64,000 bases of DNA from Laburnicola sp. R22_1. Taxonomy: Eukaryota > Ascomycota > Dothideomycetes > Pleosporales > Didymosphaeriaceae. Below the pieces are notes generated by a model, which saw only the letters and a program-made list of their open reading frames with translations, did not search any database and was not told the origin of the DNA. The first letter of the stretch is position 1. Every line of letters starts with the position of its first letter. Positions 1-12,800 of this stretch are shown one piece after another. The stretch spans positions 2,728,001 to 2,792,000 of the forward strand of contig JACONQ010000010.1 of assembly GCA_014281115.1 (NCBI GenBank). Direction: 5' to 3'. Made by a program: the position numbers and the translations under genes.

Positions 1-882
1 AGAAGAACGTATATAATTAAGTAATGGATTATTAGTAGGTGTATAATAAACTTTAATATTTAGAGGCTATTTAATAGATAGAATAGACTAATCTGTAAAC
101 TATTAGGTATCTAAAGGCTAATCTTACAGTATAATGCATACTAGTGGCTAACCTCTAAGCTTAGTAATATAGGTATGGGCTGTGTTTAGCTCTTACTAAA
201 CTATATGCTCTATCTTTATAAGTTGTGTAAAGCGGGTCTCTAAGTCTTAATAATTAATTTATAGAATATAGTTGTTAAGTAGGTAGTTTTTAAGCTCCTT
301 AAGCTATTATTATAAAGCTATATAGTGGGTAGTAGAAATCTTTAACTTTCTAAGGGCAATAAAGTCTTTCTTTAACAAATTATAATGTGCCTATAGCTAG
401 ACGTTATTCTGTTGTATAATCTAGAGGACATTCTTATATAATAATATATAATCTTCTAATATTCTAACCTACTCTAATTGTATTATAAACTATTACTCTA
501 ATACTTCGTAACTAGTTTAGAGCTGCTTAAGCTTCTAAAGCTTAGTCTAGTTATCCTCTAGTTTATTAGTAATTTGCTATATAGTTATTAATAACGATGT
601 AATAATGTTTTACTAGAATTTAGATTTTTAGTTTACTATATTAACAAACTGCACGTGTTCTTAAATCTTAACTTTATTTAGCTTTAAACTATCTTCTATA
701 CTAGTTACGCTAATACGAAGTTTATAATCTTATATATTACTATTAGTGTTAGTAATATTAGTAAAGTATATATACTTAGGAAGATTAGTAGGTAGTAAGC
801 TAGTATAGTCTTATTAGTTATATATTATAGTTAGAGTATTAGATATATCTATAAAAGAGTTATCTTTATTGTAAGGTTTACC

Positions 883-998
<116 letters not shown>

Positions 999-2628
999 GT
1001 ACGTGTAATCTAAGTTACTTAGTCCGCTCTCTTCTAATAATAGTTATTATGATAATTTTATTCCTACTTATTTATTAACCTTTTTTCTTTTTCTAATTAT
1101 AGTTTATTACTCTAATATTGCAAATAGAATAATTATAGCAATAACCTATATTGTTAGAATAATACTATACCTATTTATATTGGGAAAATTTTAAAAAAAA
1201 TATTAAAACAATTTAGAATTATAGAATAAGACCCACGTAATTTTTATACTTTAGTACTACTAGGTATATAACTATTATATATAACTATAGCTAGTAGAGA
1301 ACTTACCTTAACATAATAATATTTAGTATTATTATATTGTTTTTTTATCTATTAGTAGAATTTCTTTTTCTGGCGATTATAATATAATTGCCTTAAACTT
1401 AACTCCGCTAGAGTTGTCTCTACTTGCGCCTATAGGCGCAATTCTTACTATACTTACTTTAGGTATTAGCTATTAATAATATAAATATACTAATAATTAA
1501 CTTATAGCACTTAACTTATAGAGTATATATTTAAGTCTTTTTAATATATAATTTACACTATGTATTTTACTAACTATATATAGTAAATTTATATTATTTA
1601 AAAGATATTAGTATTAATATAGGTCTATTATAGTGGGAGAATAGTTATATAAAAATATTAGCTAGTAATAGTCTTTTAATAATATCTAATTCTAGCCTTC
1701 TATAAAATTACCTAAAGCTACGAGTATATAATTGCACTTTAGGGAGTTATAAGAAGCTATTAAATACTACTATAGTGTTTAATTTCGAAGGTTCCTTAAG
1801 TAGTAATCTTTAGGAGAAAATTACAGCTAGTATGCTAGCGCCTATATATAGCCACTCTAGTGTCTTTAAAGAAGGTGCCGTTTCCTAGTTTTACTTTTAA
1901 CTAGTTACTCTAATAAGTAACCTAAGCCTAAAATATATAGTTATAATCTACTAGTACTATATAGCAAAAGAATAATTTACTTTAAGTTACTTTAGAAAAA
2001 ATTATATTTATAAAGTGCCTTATATAGCCTTATACTAAATCTATACTAAAGATAGGTAAGGCTTATATAGTCTAGCACTTTGTTAGAAGTATAGCCAGTA
2101 TAAATAGTTCTAAAATATAAATATTAAATTAATATATACTTTTATTATACTGTAGTAGAATATAAATATAGGCTTTTATAAACTAAACTTTATATATAAA
2201 AGCTTCAATATAGTATACTCTTAGAACAAAATTTTATAACTAATATAGGCCTAGAGTATATTATATAAAGCTATTATTCTATATTATAGTAATATATATT
2301 TCTATAAAATATCCCTTACTACGCTATAGTAAAATAGAATTACTACTATAAATATTTAGTAATATCTAGCGTAATATTACCTCTTTAAGTTAGATTACTA
2401 TAAAGATATTAAAGTTAATAGGTTTAATTAAAAAAATTATGTTCTACCCTATATAGGTAGGTTCTTAGTAAATAATTCCACTAAGCGAGTTTTTATCACG
2501 TGTAGAGTTTATTACTAAAATATTTACTTTTATAATTATATAGTAAAGTATAGGTGTGGACTATTATAGAAGAGTGTAGATTATAGGTAAAAAAGTAGTG
2601 TAGAATCTAGCTAGACTATATAGGTTAT

Positions 2629-2770
2629 ATCTTCCTAATAGCGTAATTTTAGAAAGTGTTAGTTATAGGTAAAAGTAAGTAAGTAAAAATATAAGCTGTA
2701 TCTTCCTAATTGGGTAATTTTCTAAAAGGTATTAATTATAAGTAAAAACAAGGTATAAAATCTAAGTGGG
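2629..2770. repeat. Imperfect 71-bp direct repeat (2 copies)
   Basis: Two copies begin with ATCTTCCTAAT at 2629 and 2700 and share a following block of roughly 50 bases ending near TTATAAGTAAAAA. The differences are mostly transitions, as expected after RIP. Function unknown. Confidence 0.5.
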
Positions 2771-3750
2771 CTATACACTACATAGTATTAGTTTTGCTAT
2801 AATATTATATATCTTAGGTCTTTATAATAAAATAGTATTATCTAATAAATTAACGTATTAGTATTAGTATCTATAACTTATATCTACAATACCCTATTCT
2901 TTCTCCTCTCTTTCCTAATTATTTATACTTTTATTAATCTAGTTTAAATTATAAATAATACTCTTATAAAAGGCAATATAATAAGCTATATACACAAGCT
3001 ATAGAACCTTCTCTATAAGCGTCTAAAGAGACGCGGATTTTACGTATATAGTAATTAAAGGCAGAGTTATAAAATTAGTAGTTGCGTAGTAATTATAAGC
3101 AAGGAAGAGTATTAATTATATTAATTAAGCGGCATAGTATAGTAGGAATAAAAATAAGTAGTTAGAATTTAGAGGTGTAAAAAAGGTTAGTATTATATAC
3201 ACATTAATATAGGCCTATACTATAGCGCTAACTCGCTTAAAACACACCTCTATATTTAGGACAAGTTACTAGCTACTATACTCTCTCTACGCAAAATATA
3301 ATATTCTATACTATACTATACTATAGAGAAGTAGATTATAGTATAGAATAAGACGCAGCTTAGTGCACTAAAAGATATTTATACTTTTATAAAAGAGGTA
3401 AATGTGCCTATAAGGTTTTTAAGCTAAGAGAAGGTAAAAAGAAAAGAGCTAGATATACGCACTAAAGCAGGCGTGCTTAAAAGTAGTTTAATAGAGATTA
3501 TAGATAGTTATATATTAATATAGTATTTTAAAAATAACTTTAAAGATAATATAGATAATTATACCTTTAAAAGTCTAGTCGTGCATATTAAGCTAGTAGA
3601 TACTAAGATAGATAGAAGATTATAATAAAAATAAATAGGAATAATACAACTATTATAGCTAAGACACTAGTTAATTTTATAGAGTTAGTAGTAATTAATA
3701 TTTTAAATATAATTTTGCCTAAGAAGAGACATAGGAAACCTTTCTATATA

Positions 3751-3980
3751 CAGTGGAGTGCAATAAAAAAAAGTTACTTAAAAAGTTATCTTTTCTAAAG
3801 TCTTATGGCTTCCTTATTAGATTAGCTAAAAATATAACAAATATATTATTTTAAAGAGAAGGTTTAGGGGATTATACCTAGGCTATTAGTAAGCGCTTAG
3901 TCAGTCTAGGGTGAAAGTAATATAGGGGTAAAATAGGGATAAAAAAAGCTCTAATTTTAGAAGAGTATAACTTTTTATCT
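3751..3980 (+). repeat. Left terminal inverted repeat of the mariner element
   Basis: The outer 45 bases match the right terminus almost base for base, including an A-run followed by GTTACTT. Weaker alignable similarity runs on through AAAGTCTTAT and GCTAAAAATATA blocks to an ATAACTTTTTA block. Confidence 0.75.
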
Positions 3981-4324
3981 AAGATACAGAATTAGCTATT
4001 ACTTATATATAGTATAATATATCCTTTTTCTAATCTCTCTATAAATGTTTAGTATAGATTTACTCCTATTATTTTTAATTATCTTACATTTAAGGAATTT
4101 TAGTAATCTATTAAGAAACTAGTAATTAAGTAATATTTAATATAATAACTAGTATATTTTAGCTTATTTATAGGCACTAAATTATATATAAATATTATTA
4201 TTCTATTAAACTATTTAATATAGGCGCACTAAAATTAATGTTAAAAGTCTATAGTATTAGAATTACTAATACCTATTACTAATATAATATTATAGAATTA
4301 CTCTAACTATATAATAGAGTATAT

Positions 4325-4664
4325 TAAAGATCTTCGTCGTGTGGAAATTCTAACCAAGGTCGAGTTCGCACTATACACAAAGAGGAGTAAAATAGGAGGC
4401 ACTATAACCTAGTACCTAGCACATAGTGGTAGTAACAAAATATACACAAAATAACAATAATTTTATTATTAGCGTTCTGCACGATAGTATTATCGATAGT
4501 AGTTAATAGACAGTTTACTATCTAGCATAACTGCTATCGTGATTGTTATTGTCGTTGTTGCAGCGAAAAATGTCGTTAAAGAAATTATCGATTACGTAAC
4601 ACGGTAGTCGGTCAAACAGCCGGCCCGGGATCACGTGATATTACGGATTAACCCCGGGGGAGAA
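4325..4664. mobile_element. 340-bp non-autonomous element, copy A (SINE-like)
   Basis: A discrete unit flanked by a perfect 14-bp direct repeat (ATAATAGAGTATAT at 4311-4324 and 4665-4678). It starts TAAAGATCTTCG and ends GGGGGAGAA. It has no inverted termini and no long ORF. It is richer in C and G than its surroundings, especially the last 60 bases (CCGGCCCGGGATCACGTG). A second copy with the same ends exists at 7478-16104. Target duplications of this length without inverted repeats suggest target-primed reverse transcription (SINE/LINE-type). RNA polymerase III boxes could not be placed convincingly. It sits inside the mariner element and so arrived later. Confidence 0.7.
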
Positions 4665-5334
4665 ATAATAGAGTATATATATATATATATATTAAACTGT
4701 ATTTATATATATAGTATAGCTTATATAATTAAGTAAATAAATTTTACTTTTTTTTAATTAGGCTAAAGCGTCTATTACTTTATAGATTATAGATTAATAT
4801 TACTAATACTATTATTATAGGTTATAAGTACTCTATGTATTATATATATATAGTATTTATAAAACTATATATAAAAAGACCTCTAGAAAAAGACTAAGTC
4901 TACTAGTATAAAAAGGTCTACATTTTTAAACTTAAATATATTCTTTATTATAAGGCCTATTATAATAAGAGAAATTTAGTTTTAACTAGAATATTAAGGT
5001 CTATAAAGTTATAGTTCTAGTTTATACTTATGTAGCTATTAGTGAATATAATTTAGAAGTAAAATAGGGATAAGAATAATCTCTAAGTTTAGAGTAATAT
5101 AACTTTTTAATTAATCCATAGAAATAGTTATTATCTTAGTATAGTATAGATTTACAGCTTTCCCTTACAGCGTTATACTGTATACTAAAAGGTTTGCAAT
5201 ATTTCTCTTTCTAATAGTATAGATTTAGGTCTATAAAATACTTCTATAATTGTATATTATAGGGTTATTATCTATATTAGTTAGTATTTAATAAATATTA
5301 ATAGTTTAGTAATAAAATAATATATAATATATTA

Positions 5335-6532
5335 CTAATACTTAGTATAATATCCTTTAGCCTCTATAATAGCGTTATAACGCCTAGGTAAAGATACTAT
5401 ACAATTATCTATATCCTTTTAGGGAATTAAAGCTCACTCCTCTAGTAGAGCCTTTTTAAAAGCCTTAATACTAGCCTCACTTTTACCTACCCCTAAAGTA
5501 GTATTATATCTCTTATTTAGTCTATATTTTAATAGACTCCAGACGTTTTTAATAGGGGCAAGATCGGTACTATAGGGGATGGTAAAAGAGATTAATTTTT
5601 CTTTTTTAAAGAAATCCAAAACTAATTTAGTTTTATGGATTTTGGCGTTATCTTGTTAAAATTGCCACCTAGACTAGTATTAATATGTAAAATCTTATAA
5701 ATTATTTAAAATATAATATATAGTAATATATATTATATTTTATATTAAAAAGATGTAAAAAGGATATATAAGAATTTATCCCTTTTAACTATAGGTTTAA
5801 CTATAGGTATAAGAATTTTATTTAAATAATCCTTATTAGTAAAGCTAGTAGACCAATTAGCAGTTTTAATAAACTCTAATCTAGATCTATCGCCTATCTA
5901 AATTGCTTCCCAGATTTGAATAGTAATATCGCGAGCTATTATTAAATTAGCATAATAATTATTAAAAAATAAAAATATAAAACGATAGGGAAAAAAAGAT
6001 GATTTTTTTAAATTAGGTAGAATTTTAAAATACTTACTAGAATTTTTAGTAGAAATCATTTCTTTCCCAACTTTACTATTTCCTTTCTTATAATAGTATT
6101 TACCCCTACTACTATGCCCCCTTTATATTACTAACTTATTAGAAAAGTCTATAGTTTCTATATTTTAAACTCTTTCTTTAGCAAATAATAATCTATTATT
6201 AGCTTTTTAGTAGCCTTATTAAAAGAATAACTCTTCTCTTTTAAGAAGTACTGTAAAGTTCCTTTAGCTACTCCTAGATTATTTTCTTTCTTAGGGCTTT
6301 TAATTAAATCCCTATTAATAACTCTTTTAGCCCTAGAGATTATCTTAGAAACTCTTCCTTTACTAACTCTTTCTATATTATAATTCTTCTTTTCCTTCTC
6401 TTTAATACGATAAATAGTGTTCCTTATACTTTTTAAGGATTTATTTAAAGTAGTAGCAATAGTAGAATTAGGCATTTTAGCCTTTAAAAGAGGAAGAATA
6501 TTAGATTCGAGTGTAGTAAATTTTAGAGCCAT
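5335..6532 (-). pseudogene. Tc1/mariner transposase, degenerate
   Basis: The 5' third (ATG at 6532, open to 6158) encodes a lysine-rich 124-residue segment that reads as paired helix-turn-helix DNA-binding domains (LKSIRNTIYRIKEK region). The 3' third (5619 to the stop at 5337) contains PYSTDLAPIKNVW, equivalent to the PxSPDLNPIENxW signature around the third catalytic acid of Tc1 transposases, and ends AKGYYTKY, a typical family C-terminus. The acidic residue of PIEN is lysine here (GAA to AAA), which would abolish strand transfer. The two parts are in different frames and the middle, where the first two catalytic aspartates should lie, is degraded. Length from ATG to stop is about 400 codons, slightly over the family norm of 340-360. 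Confidence 0.82.
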
Positions 6533-6749
6533 TTTAAGGATTTAAAAGAGAAGAATTTAAATCTAGAAAGATATTATTATAAACTAAAAGCTTACTAAGA
6601 AATTATATAATTAGTGCTTATATAAGCATATTCTAAAATTTGATAACTAAAATATAAAAAAGGTTAGAGAGAAGACTTAGCTTAAAAATTTGCTTACATA
6701 ATCTACCCTAAACCTAGAAAGGCTAGTTAAAATTTAAAATAAAATTAAA

Positions 6750-6983
6750 TGTTAATTAAAAAGTTATAGAGCTCTAATTATAGAGTTAAAAAAGCTTTAG
6801 GTTTAAGGTTATATATGCTAAGACTTATGCTTAGTTAGCTAATACTCTATTAATAATTAAAACCTCCTATACTCTCCCTTTAAAATACGCAATTTAGTAT
6901 ATTTTTAGCAAATTTATTAAATAAGTTATAAGACTTTTAAAAAGGTAACTTTCTAAGTAACTTTTTTTTACTGCACCTCACTA
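6750..6983 (-). repeat. Right terminal inverted repeat of the mariner element
   Basis: Reverse complement of the left terminus. The outermost base differs (C on the left, T here), as expected of a C to T change. The inner ATAACTTTTTAATTAA block is also found at the left side and near 5100. Confidence 0.75.
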
Positions 6984-7477
6984 TAATAAGTATATATTAT
7001 AGCTATTCGCTCTCTTATCTAAAACTATCCACACTTATCTATCTTGCTTCTATTTCTAGTTATAGTAGTCTTAGAGCCTATCTTACACTTAATATAGTAG
7101 GTTATATACGCTTTAAACTTAATATTAAGTAGATATTTTTACCTAATAATTACACGCCTAATAAAGCTAACCTTAACACTACACTTAAAGAAATCTAAAT
7201 ATATATTTCTAGTATTACTAAAAGCGCAATAGGCCTAGACTATAAGGTATTTAACTAAATCTAGGGTAGGCAAGTATAATAAGTAGTAGGAAGAGGTTTA
7301 TAAATTATTAAATTCTAAAAAAGAAGAGATTTAAGGGGTTTATTAACCTCTTTTAGTTACTAGATCTAGAGCCAAATATAGTATAGCTTAGTTAATTAAA
7401 AAATATAACACTAGTAGAGGTCCTAAATAGCTATATATCTTTAATATACTTTGCTAGCAATTACACGTACTTATTAT
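6984..7477. other. Decayed AT-rich DNA between elements
   Basis: Outside the mariner right end. Plus-strand translation gives a peptide-like relic with many RIP-type stops (about 7250-7450, including SRAKYSIAQLIKKYN once stops are read as glutamine). This resembles transposase sequence in general character, but the family could not be named. Confidence 0.4.
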
Positions 7478-7685
7478 TAAAGATTTTTATCGTCTAAAAA
7501 TTCTAACCAAGGTCGAGTCCGCACTATACATAAAGAGGAGTAAAATAGAAGACACTATAACTTAGTACCTAGCACATAGTGGTAGTAACAAAATATACAC
7601 AAAATAACAATAATTTTATTATTAGCATTCTATATAACAGTATTATTAATAGCAGTTAATTGATAGTCTACTATCTAGCATAACT
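7478..7685. mobile_element. 340-bp element, copy B, left part
   Basis: Aligns with the left 207 bases of copy A from TAAAGAT onward, with mainly transition differences. It stops abruptly after CTAGCATAACT, where a later insertion begins. Its left flank ACACGTACTTATTAT pairs with ATACGCACTTATTAT to the right of the other half: a 15-bp target duplication with two transitions. Confidence 0.75.
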
Positions 7686-8125
7686 AAGTTACATATTATC
7701 TCTTAACTAGTAGACTATTAAAGAGCTGTAGTAGAGCGTAGAGTTATAACTATAGTTTGCTATACGCATATTATATAAGTCTGCCTACTCTTATAACGTC
7801 TATAACGTCTAAAAATTCTTTCCCTTTAACACATACAATACTTAGTCTTTTAAATTTAACTCTTTAATATATACGACAAGTTAGCTTTTTAGTGTCCTAA
7901 GATTAAGTTATCTAATACCTACAGTTAGACAGCTACCAGAGAATTTAAAACTAGCATAGATAACTAGCTAGGCAATATTAGCTATCTAGCCTACTTACTG
8001 CAAGATATAATTAAGGTAGGCCTACTAAAGGACTAGATTAACCACACTATTCTAGAGGTTATAACTAACAATCTATTTAGGCTATATACTATCTTTACGC
8101 GACTCCAGATCCTTAAGTGCGAGGC
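7686..8125. other. Older insertion, left segment (interrupted by the Gypsy element)
   Basis: Lies between copy B of the 340-bp element and the 5' LTR of the chromovirus, and continues across it at 15582. The joined segment would be about 820 bp. A plus-strand reading with stops read as RIP products gives gag-like peptides, but no domain is certain. No target duplication could be found for this insertion. Confidence 0.4.
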
Positions 8126-8305
8126 TGTCACAACGCGTCCCCTGTGGCAGCGTAACCCCCTAGTTGCCCTAGACTGGCCTAGATTAGCCTTGGCTAGGGC
8201 AGAGTTTTCTTCTTAGGCCTTGTAGCCTTTAGACCTACTTTCCTTTTTTAAGGGATCGCCTTAATAGTGAATTAATAGATTAAGCATTGTACCCACAATC
8301 TTACA
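8126..8305 (+). repeat. 5' LTR of the chromovirus
   Basis: 180 bp, TG...CA. It differs from the 3' copy only at AAGGGATC/AAGAGATC, GAATTAAT/GAATTGAT and CACAATC/CACGATC, all transitions. It contains several CCTAGA/GCCTAGAT motifs that recur between pol and the 3' LTR. Confidence 0.95.
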
Positions 8306-8520
8306 ATACGATCCCTTACCACCTTATATCTTATCATTCCAATATAAGCGACGTCTATTAAAGCCAACGCCTGGCCTCCATAGCTAGCCCAAGCGGAGCG
8401 ACAGTAACCAGCGAGGGGCAACCTCACGCCAGCATCAAGGACCCCAGACCAGGCCAAACTGGCACAGACAAAGGACAAACAGCCTTAAGCGCTAAAAAAG
8501 CTCAGATACAACATTAGGAA

Positions 8521-9834
8521 GAGGAACTTAAGCGAGAAATTGAGATCGCAAAGAAGCGCGAGGCTATTAAAGCCTTGCAGGACCAACTTAAGATCCTGCA
8601 GGTTAAAATAGGACCTAACAATAACAAACAAAGAACCTCGACCCTTGCGACCAACGCCAAAGCCGCGACAAAGAAGGATAAGGGCAAGGGCAGGCAACTA
8701 ACGCCCGAAACTATCAAAGAGGATACAAGCGACCCTAATAATAGCAGCAACTTGTTAGAGGAGCCTAGCAGCCCTAGAGAGGACTCCCCTCCGCGTAAGA
8801 AGGGCAGACAAAAGAGCAAGCGACTAAGCAAAAAGGATAGGAGGAAGCCCCCAAGGACTAGCATCGCGCCTATTGTCCCACCCTAAACGACAACAGCTAG
8901 CTTAGACCTACAACTACCAAAACCGCCAGAGCCTCCCTAATTCGAAGGAAGAGGCCGGAAGGAACTAAACGCCTAGGCAAGAGGCTGCGAAGATTACATT
9001 CAATACGCACCGGCCCTTAGCACTAATCTAGCCCAGACAAGGTTCGCACACCGCTATCTTAGGGACACGCAACGCAACTTCTGGGACAGGGTAGTCCAGG
9101 AGATCCCTAAGCGCAAACGCGAGCATAAGGTAACATAGAAGCTAATAAAGCAGACTATAGTAGACACCCTAGGATCAAGCTAGGAAAGAGAACAAGAGGC
9201 TTGTCAGCGTATTAAGAACGCAAAGCAGGGTTATTAGACCCCAACTAAACTCCTAAACTATCTCAAGGATTAGTGGGAAGAGACTAACCCTGATTATGCC
9301 TTGGATAATCATAACAATTAGCACATTAGCGATTTCTTCTCCGCTCTAGATAGTCAAGTAGTGGAGAGGCTCCAATAGCAACCACAGCAGTAGACTAGCC
9401 TCATCCAACTAGAGGAGACGGCCAACCAACACTAGCAGGTCATCTAAGGGCCAAAGCTAGGCAAGCAAAAGCAAAAGGATGACGATAAGGAGGCCTAAGA
9501 GGACAACGGGCGAGGCACGACCAGCCAGAAACGATCTAGGTCAAACAACACCAGACCAGGCCAGAGGCGCCATGACCCGCAACGTAAGGAACGGGATAAG
9601 CGTCGCAAGGCACAATCACTGCTAGACTAGGAAAAGAACAACTATTTCTACTATTACGAGCAAGGGCACTACAAAAACAACTACCCAAAGCAAAAGATAG
9701 AGGCAGGAAAAGACAAGCCCTAGGTTATCCGTCCCTCAGACCAACAGGCTCTGTCATATACACGGAGGGACAAAGATTGCTCGCCGCAGCCACCTTAGAG
9801 GCAAGAGGCCCCCGCAAGGCTGGAGGGTCCCTGA
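8521..9834 (+). pseudogene. Chromovirus gag, broken by RIP-type stops
   Basis: One continuous reading frame interrupted only by TAG/TAA (and a final TGA) codons. The first part is a charged, probably coiled-coil stretch followed by a lysine/serine/proline-rich region open from 8575 to 8886. The middle reads as the capsid-like helical domain (FAHRYLRDTQRNFWDRVV). Near the end, at 9643-9684, lies a zinc-knuckle skeleton of CX2CX4HX4C spacing in which the histidine is kept and all three cysteine positions are tyrosine (TGY to TAY). Gag carries RNA and forms the particle. The true start is uncertain because a stop (8515) and the mutated leader obscure it; I start after that stop. The frame runs past the point where the pol frame opens. 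Confidence 0.8.
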
Positions 9835-12800
9835 TCGCCCTAGAAGGGGTTATCCAAACAGCAGCGGGCTCCTTCAAAGTGAGGGCCCTAGTAGACTGCG
9901 GCGCAAAGGCCAACTTCGTTAGTACTAGGATGGCAGAGAAGGTCGCAGTCTAACTAAAAGCGAATGCAAACTAGACTTATAAGGCCCTAAATAGAGTTAA
10001 ATTAGAGGTTTAAGGCCAGACCAAGCTAGCCTACGCGATAACAGACAGCCGTGGGCAAACCTGGGCTGGGTCGGACGAATTCGTCGTAGGGGACATCGAA
10101 GGGTTCGACATAGTGCTGGGGATGCCCTGGTTGACCAAATGGAACCCACTACCCAACTTCACCGCTCGTACATTGCGATTTAACAACGGCAAGCGCAAAT
10201 TCCAGAAGGTCGCCATAGAGGGGCCACAACAATTCGCGAATGCCGCTAAGGACGCTGACAATGACTGTTTTGTCATATATAGAGTCAGCCTAGGCCAATC
10301 CGGTCCGAACGAGACCGTTCTACCCAAGGGTTACCGAGGGAGGTTCGAAGAAGCCTTCTCAGAAGCGGACGCCGCCCTACTGGCGGACCACGGGCCTCAC
10401 GAGATGTCTATTGACATTGAGGCAGACAAGAAGGTACCCTTCGGACCGCTCTATAGCCTGTCGGCGCCAGAGGCACAGGTCTTAAAGGAGTACATTAAGA
10501 GGAACCTCGAAAGAGGCTGGATACGCCACTCGAAATCGGAAGCAGGAGCACCAATCCTTTTCGCAAAGAAGAAGGACAGGGGATTGCGATTATGCGTAAA
10601 TTACCGTGGACTAAACGCAGTGACTGTGAAAAACTGTTACCCACTCCCACTAATCTAAGAGTTACTAGACCGGTTAGGATCCGCCGTCATATACACTAAA
10701 TTGGACCTAAGGGACGCCTATTACCGTATACGAATCAAGGCAGGCAACGAATGAAAGACGGCATTCCGGACTAGATATGGCCACTACAAATACACAGTAA
10801 TGCCCTTTGGGTTAACTAACGCCCCCGCAGTCTTTTAGAGCTATATTAATAGTGCGCTATTAGACTTACTTAACGTCTGTTGCATTGTATACTTGGACGA
10901 CATCCTTATATATTCCTAGAGTGAGGAGGAACACGTTGAACACGTGAAGACAGTGCTGGATCGGCTTATCTAGCACAAGCTATACGCCAAACTCTCTAAG
11001 TGTGAGTTCCACACCCAAGAGGTAGGCTACCTAGGGTTTGTAGTAAGCCCGGAGGGCGTGCATATGGAAGGGGACAGAGTCAAGAGCATACAGGAGTGGC
11101 CAGAGCCTAAGTCAGTACGGGATGTGAGAATTTTCCTAGGCTTTGCTAATTACTACCGAAGATTTATTAAAGGGTTTTTAAGGGTCGCAAGCCCCCTGCA
11201 CGTACTCACCCAGCGACCAGAAGGGTCGGCCCGTGGTGGTCACCAACAACGTAAGGAGGAATCGGTACCTATTGCCCTGTCAAGCGAGGCTCAGGCTACG
11301 TTTGAGCAACTAAAGCAAAGCTTTGCCAGTGGGCCCTTGCTAGCCCATTTCAACCCTGAATTGCCCTTAAGGGTGGAGACCGACGCCTCTGGATACGCGA
11401 TATCTGGCATCTTAAGTCAACCACACCCAGGGCCCCAAGGAAAGGAACAATGGCACCCAGTTGCCTTCTACTCGCGCAAGATGAGCCAGGCTGAGCGTAA
11501 TTACAACACGCACGACGGAGAGCTGCTTGCAATAGTAGAAGCCTTTAAACACTGGAGGCACTACTTAGAAGGCACTGTAGAGCAGGTAGAGCTCCTGACA
11601 GATCATGCCAACCTACAGGGGTTCATGACAACTAAAGTCCTAACCCGACGCCAGGCCCGATGGGCTGAATGGCTCGCCTCATTCAATTTTGGGATCAGAC
11701 ACCGCCCAGGGAAGACAAACCCGGCGGACGGACCCTCAAGGAGGCCCGACTACAAGTCAGAAGGAGCGGAAAGGCCTAATAGGACGGATAGTTCCCAAGG
11801 AAGGCTGCTCAAAGAGCTTCGAAGTAAGCTAAAGCTTGGGGGAGCTAAAACACCCCAGGAGAGGTTGGAAGAGCCTAGGCTGGCAGCCACCGCGCGGATT
11901 GCGCGACCTGGGGAAAGACCTACCCTAGAGGATGCGCAACAAGGGGAATTCAAGAACCCTTTGCTTCAAGCCATCTCCAAAGAGATAACAAGCGACCCAA
12001 CAGCGGTCAGGGTGAGGGCGAGTCTCTCGCACCCCACAGAGGATCGCCCACCGTGGATAGAGCGGTGGAGCCCAATCAAGGGTCATCTACTCCAGTTCAA
12101 CGGTCGCCTGTACGTGCCGGCCGGCGTCAGGATCGAGACCTTAAGACGCTGTCATGATGATCCGCTGGCAGGTCATTTTGGTTTCGCGAGGACACTCGAT
12201 ATCGTCCAGAGGGAGTTCTGGTGGCCCAGGGCCCGTCGGTTCGTTAAGGATTACGTCCTGACTTGCAAGGCCTGTGCAAGGGTTAAACCCACCAGACACG
12301 CACGGTATGGCCAACTCAACAGCTTACCGATCCCGACAGGTCCCTGGCAAGATATAACAATGGACATGATCACAGACCTCCCTAAGAGCAGGGTGTGTAA
12401 CCACAAGTATGATAGTATACTAGTGATCGTAGATCGCTTTAGTAAGATAGCCCACTATACAGCTGTTCGCAAGGACATGACCGCAGCAGAGCTGGCTAAG
12501 ATCTTTCGGCGGGAGGTCATACGGCTCCATAGTCCCCCAAGGTCAATAGTGACGGACAGGGGTAGCCTATTCACATCAGGATACTAGAGCACCTTTGCGC
12601 AGTGCTTAGGGTCAAAACGGCTACTTTCGACCGTCTTTCACCCGCAGACGGATGGGCAGACTAAGAGGCAGAACCAGACGCTGGAGCAGTACCTACGAGT
12701 CTTCTGCAATTACGAGCAGGACAATTGGGCCTCGTTGCTATCAGAGGCAGAGTACTCGTACAACAACAGCGTACACAGCTCTACGGGGAAGTCGCCTTTC

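Larger units (their letters stand above)
3751..6983 (-). mobile_element. Tc1/mariner element with long inverted repeats
   Basis: The left end starts CAGTGGAGTGCAATAAAA after a TA dinucleotide; the right end, read in reverse, starts TAGTGAGGTGCAGTAAAA and is also followed by TA, the expected target duplication. The inverted-repeat similarity continues inward for about 230 bp, long for this superfamily. Inside is a degenerate minus-strand transposase with Tc1/mariner features. The 3.2-kb length is inflated by a nested 340-bp element at 4325-4664. A subterminal-like block also recurs near 5055-5110, so a further rearrangement inside the left half is likely. Base composition and transition-type end differences fit RIP; the copy is inactive. 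Confidence 0.8.

Noticed and set aside
4334..4367. tRNA A and B boxes, or a 5S-like GTGTGGAAA, in the 340-bp element
   Set aside because: The candidate boxes are only about 12 bases apart and match poorly; a 9-base similarity to 5S RNA is within chance.
8272..8864. Minus-strand hydrophobic open frames over the gag region
   Set aside because: Antisense of the lysine-rich gag; leucine/serine-rich translations arise from its codon use. Unlike the 14-kb antisense gene there are no introns or motifs.
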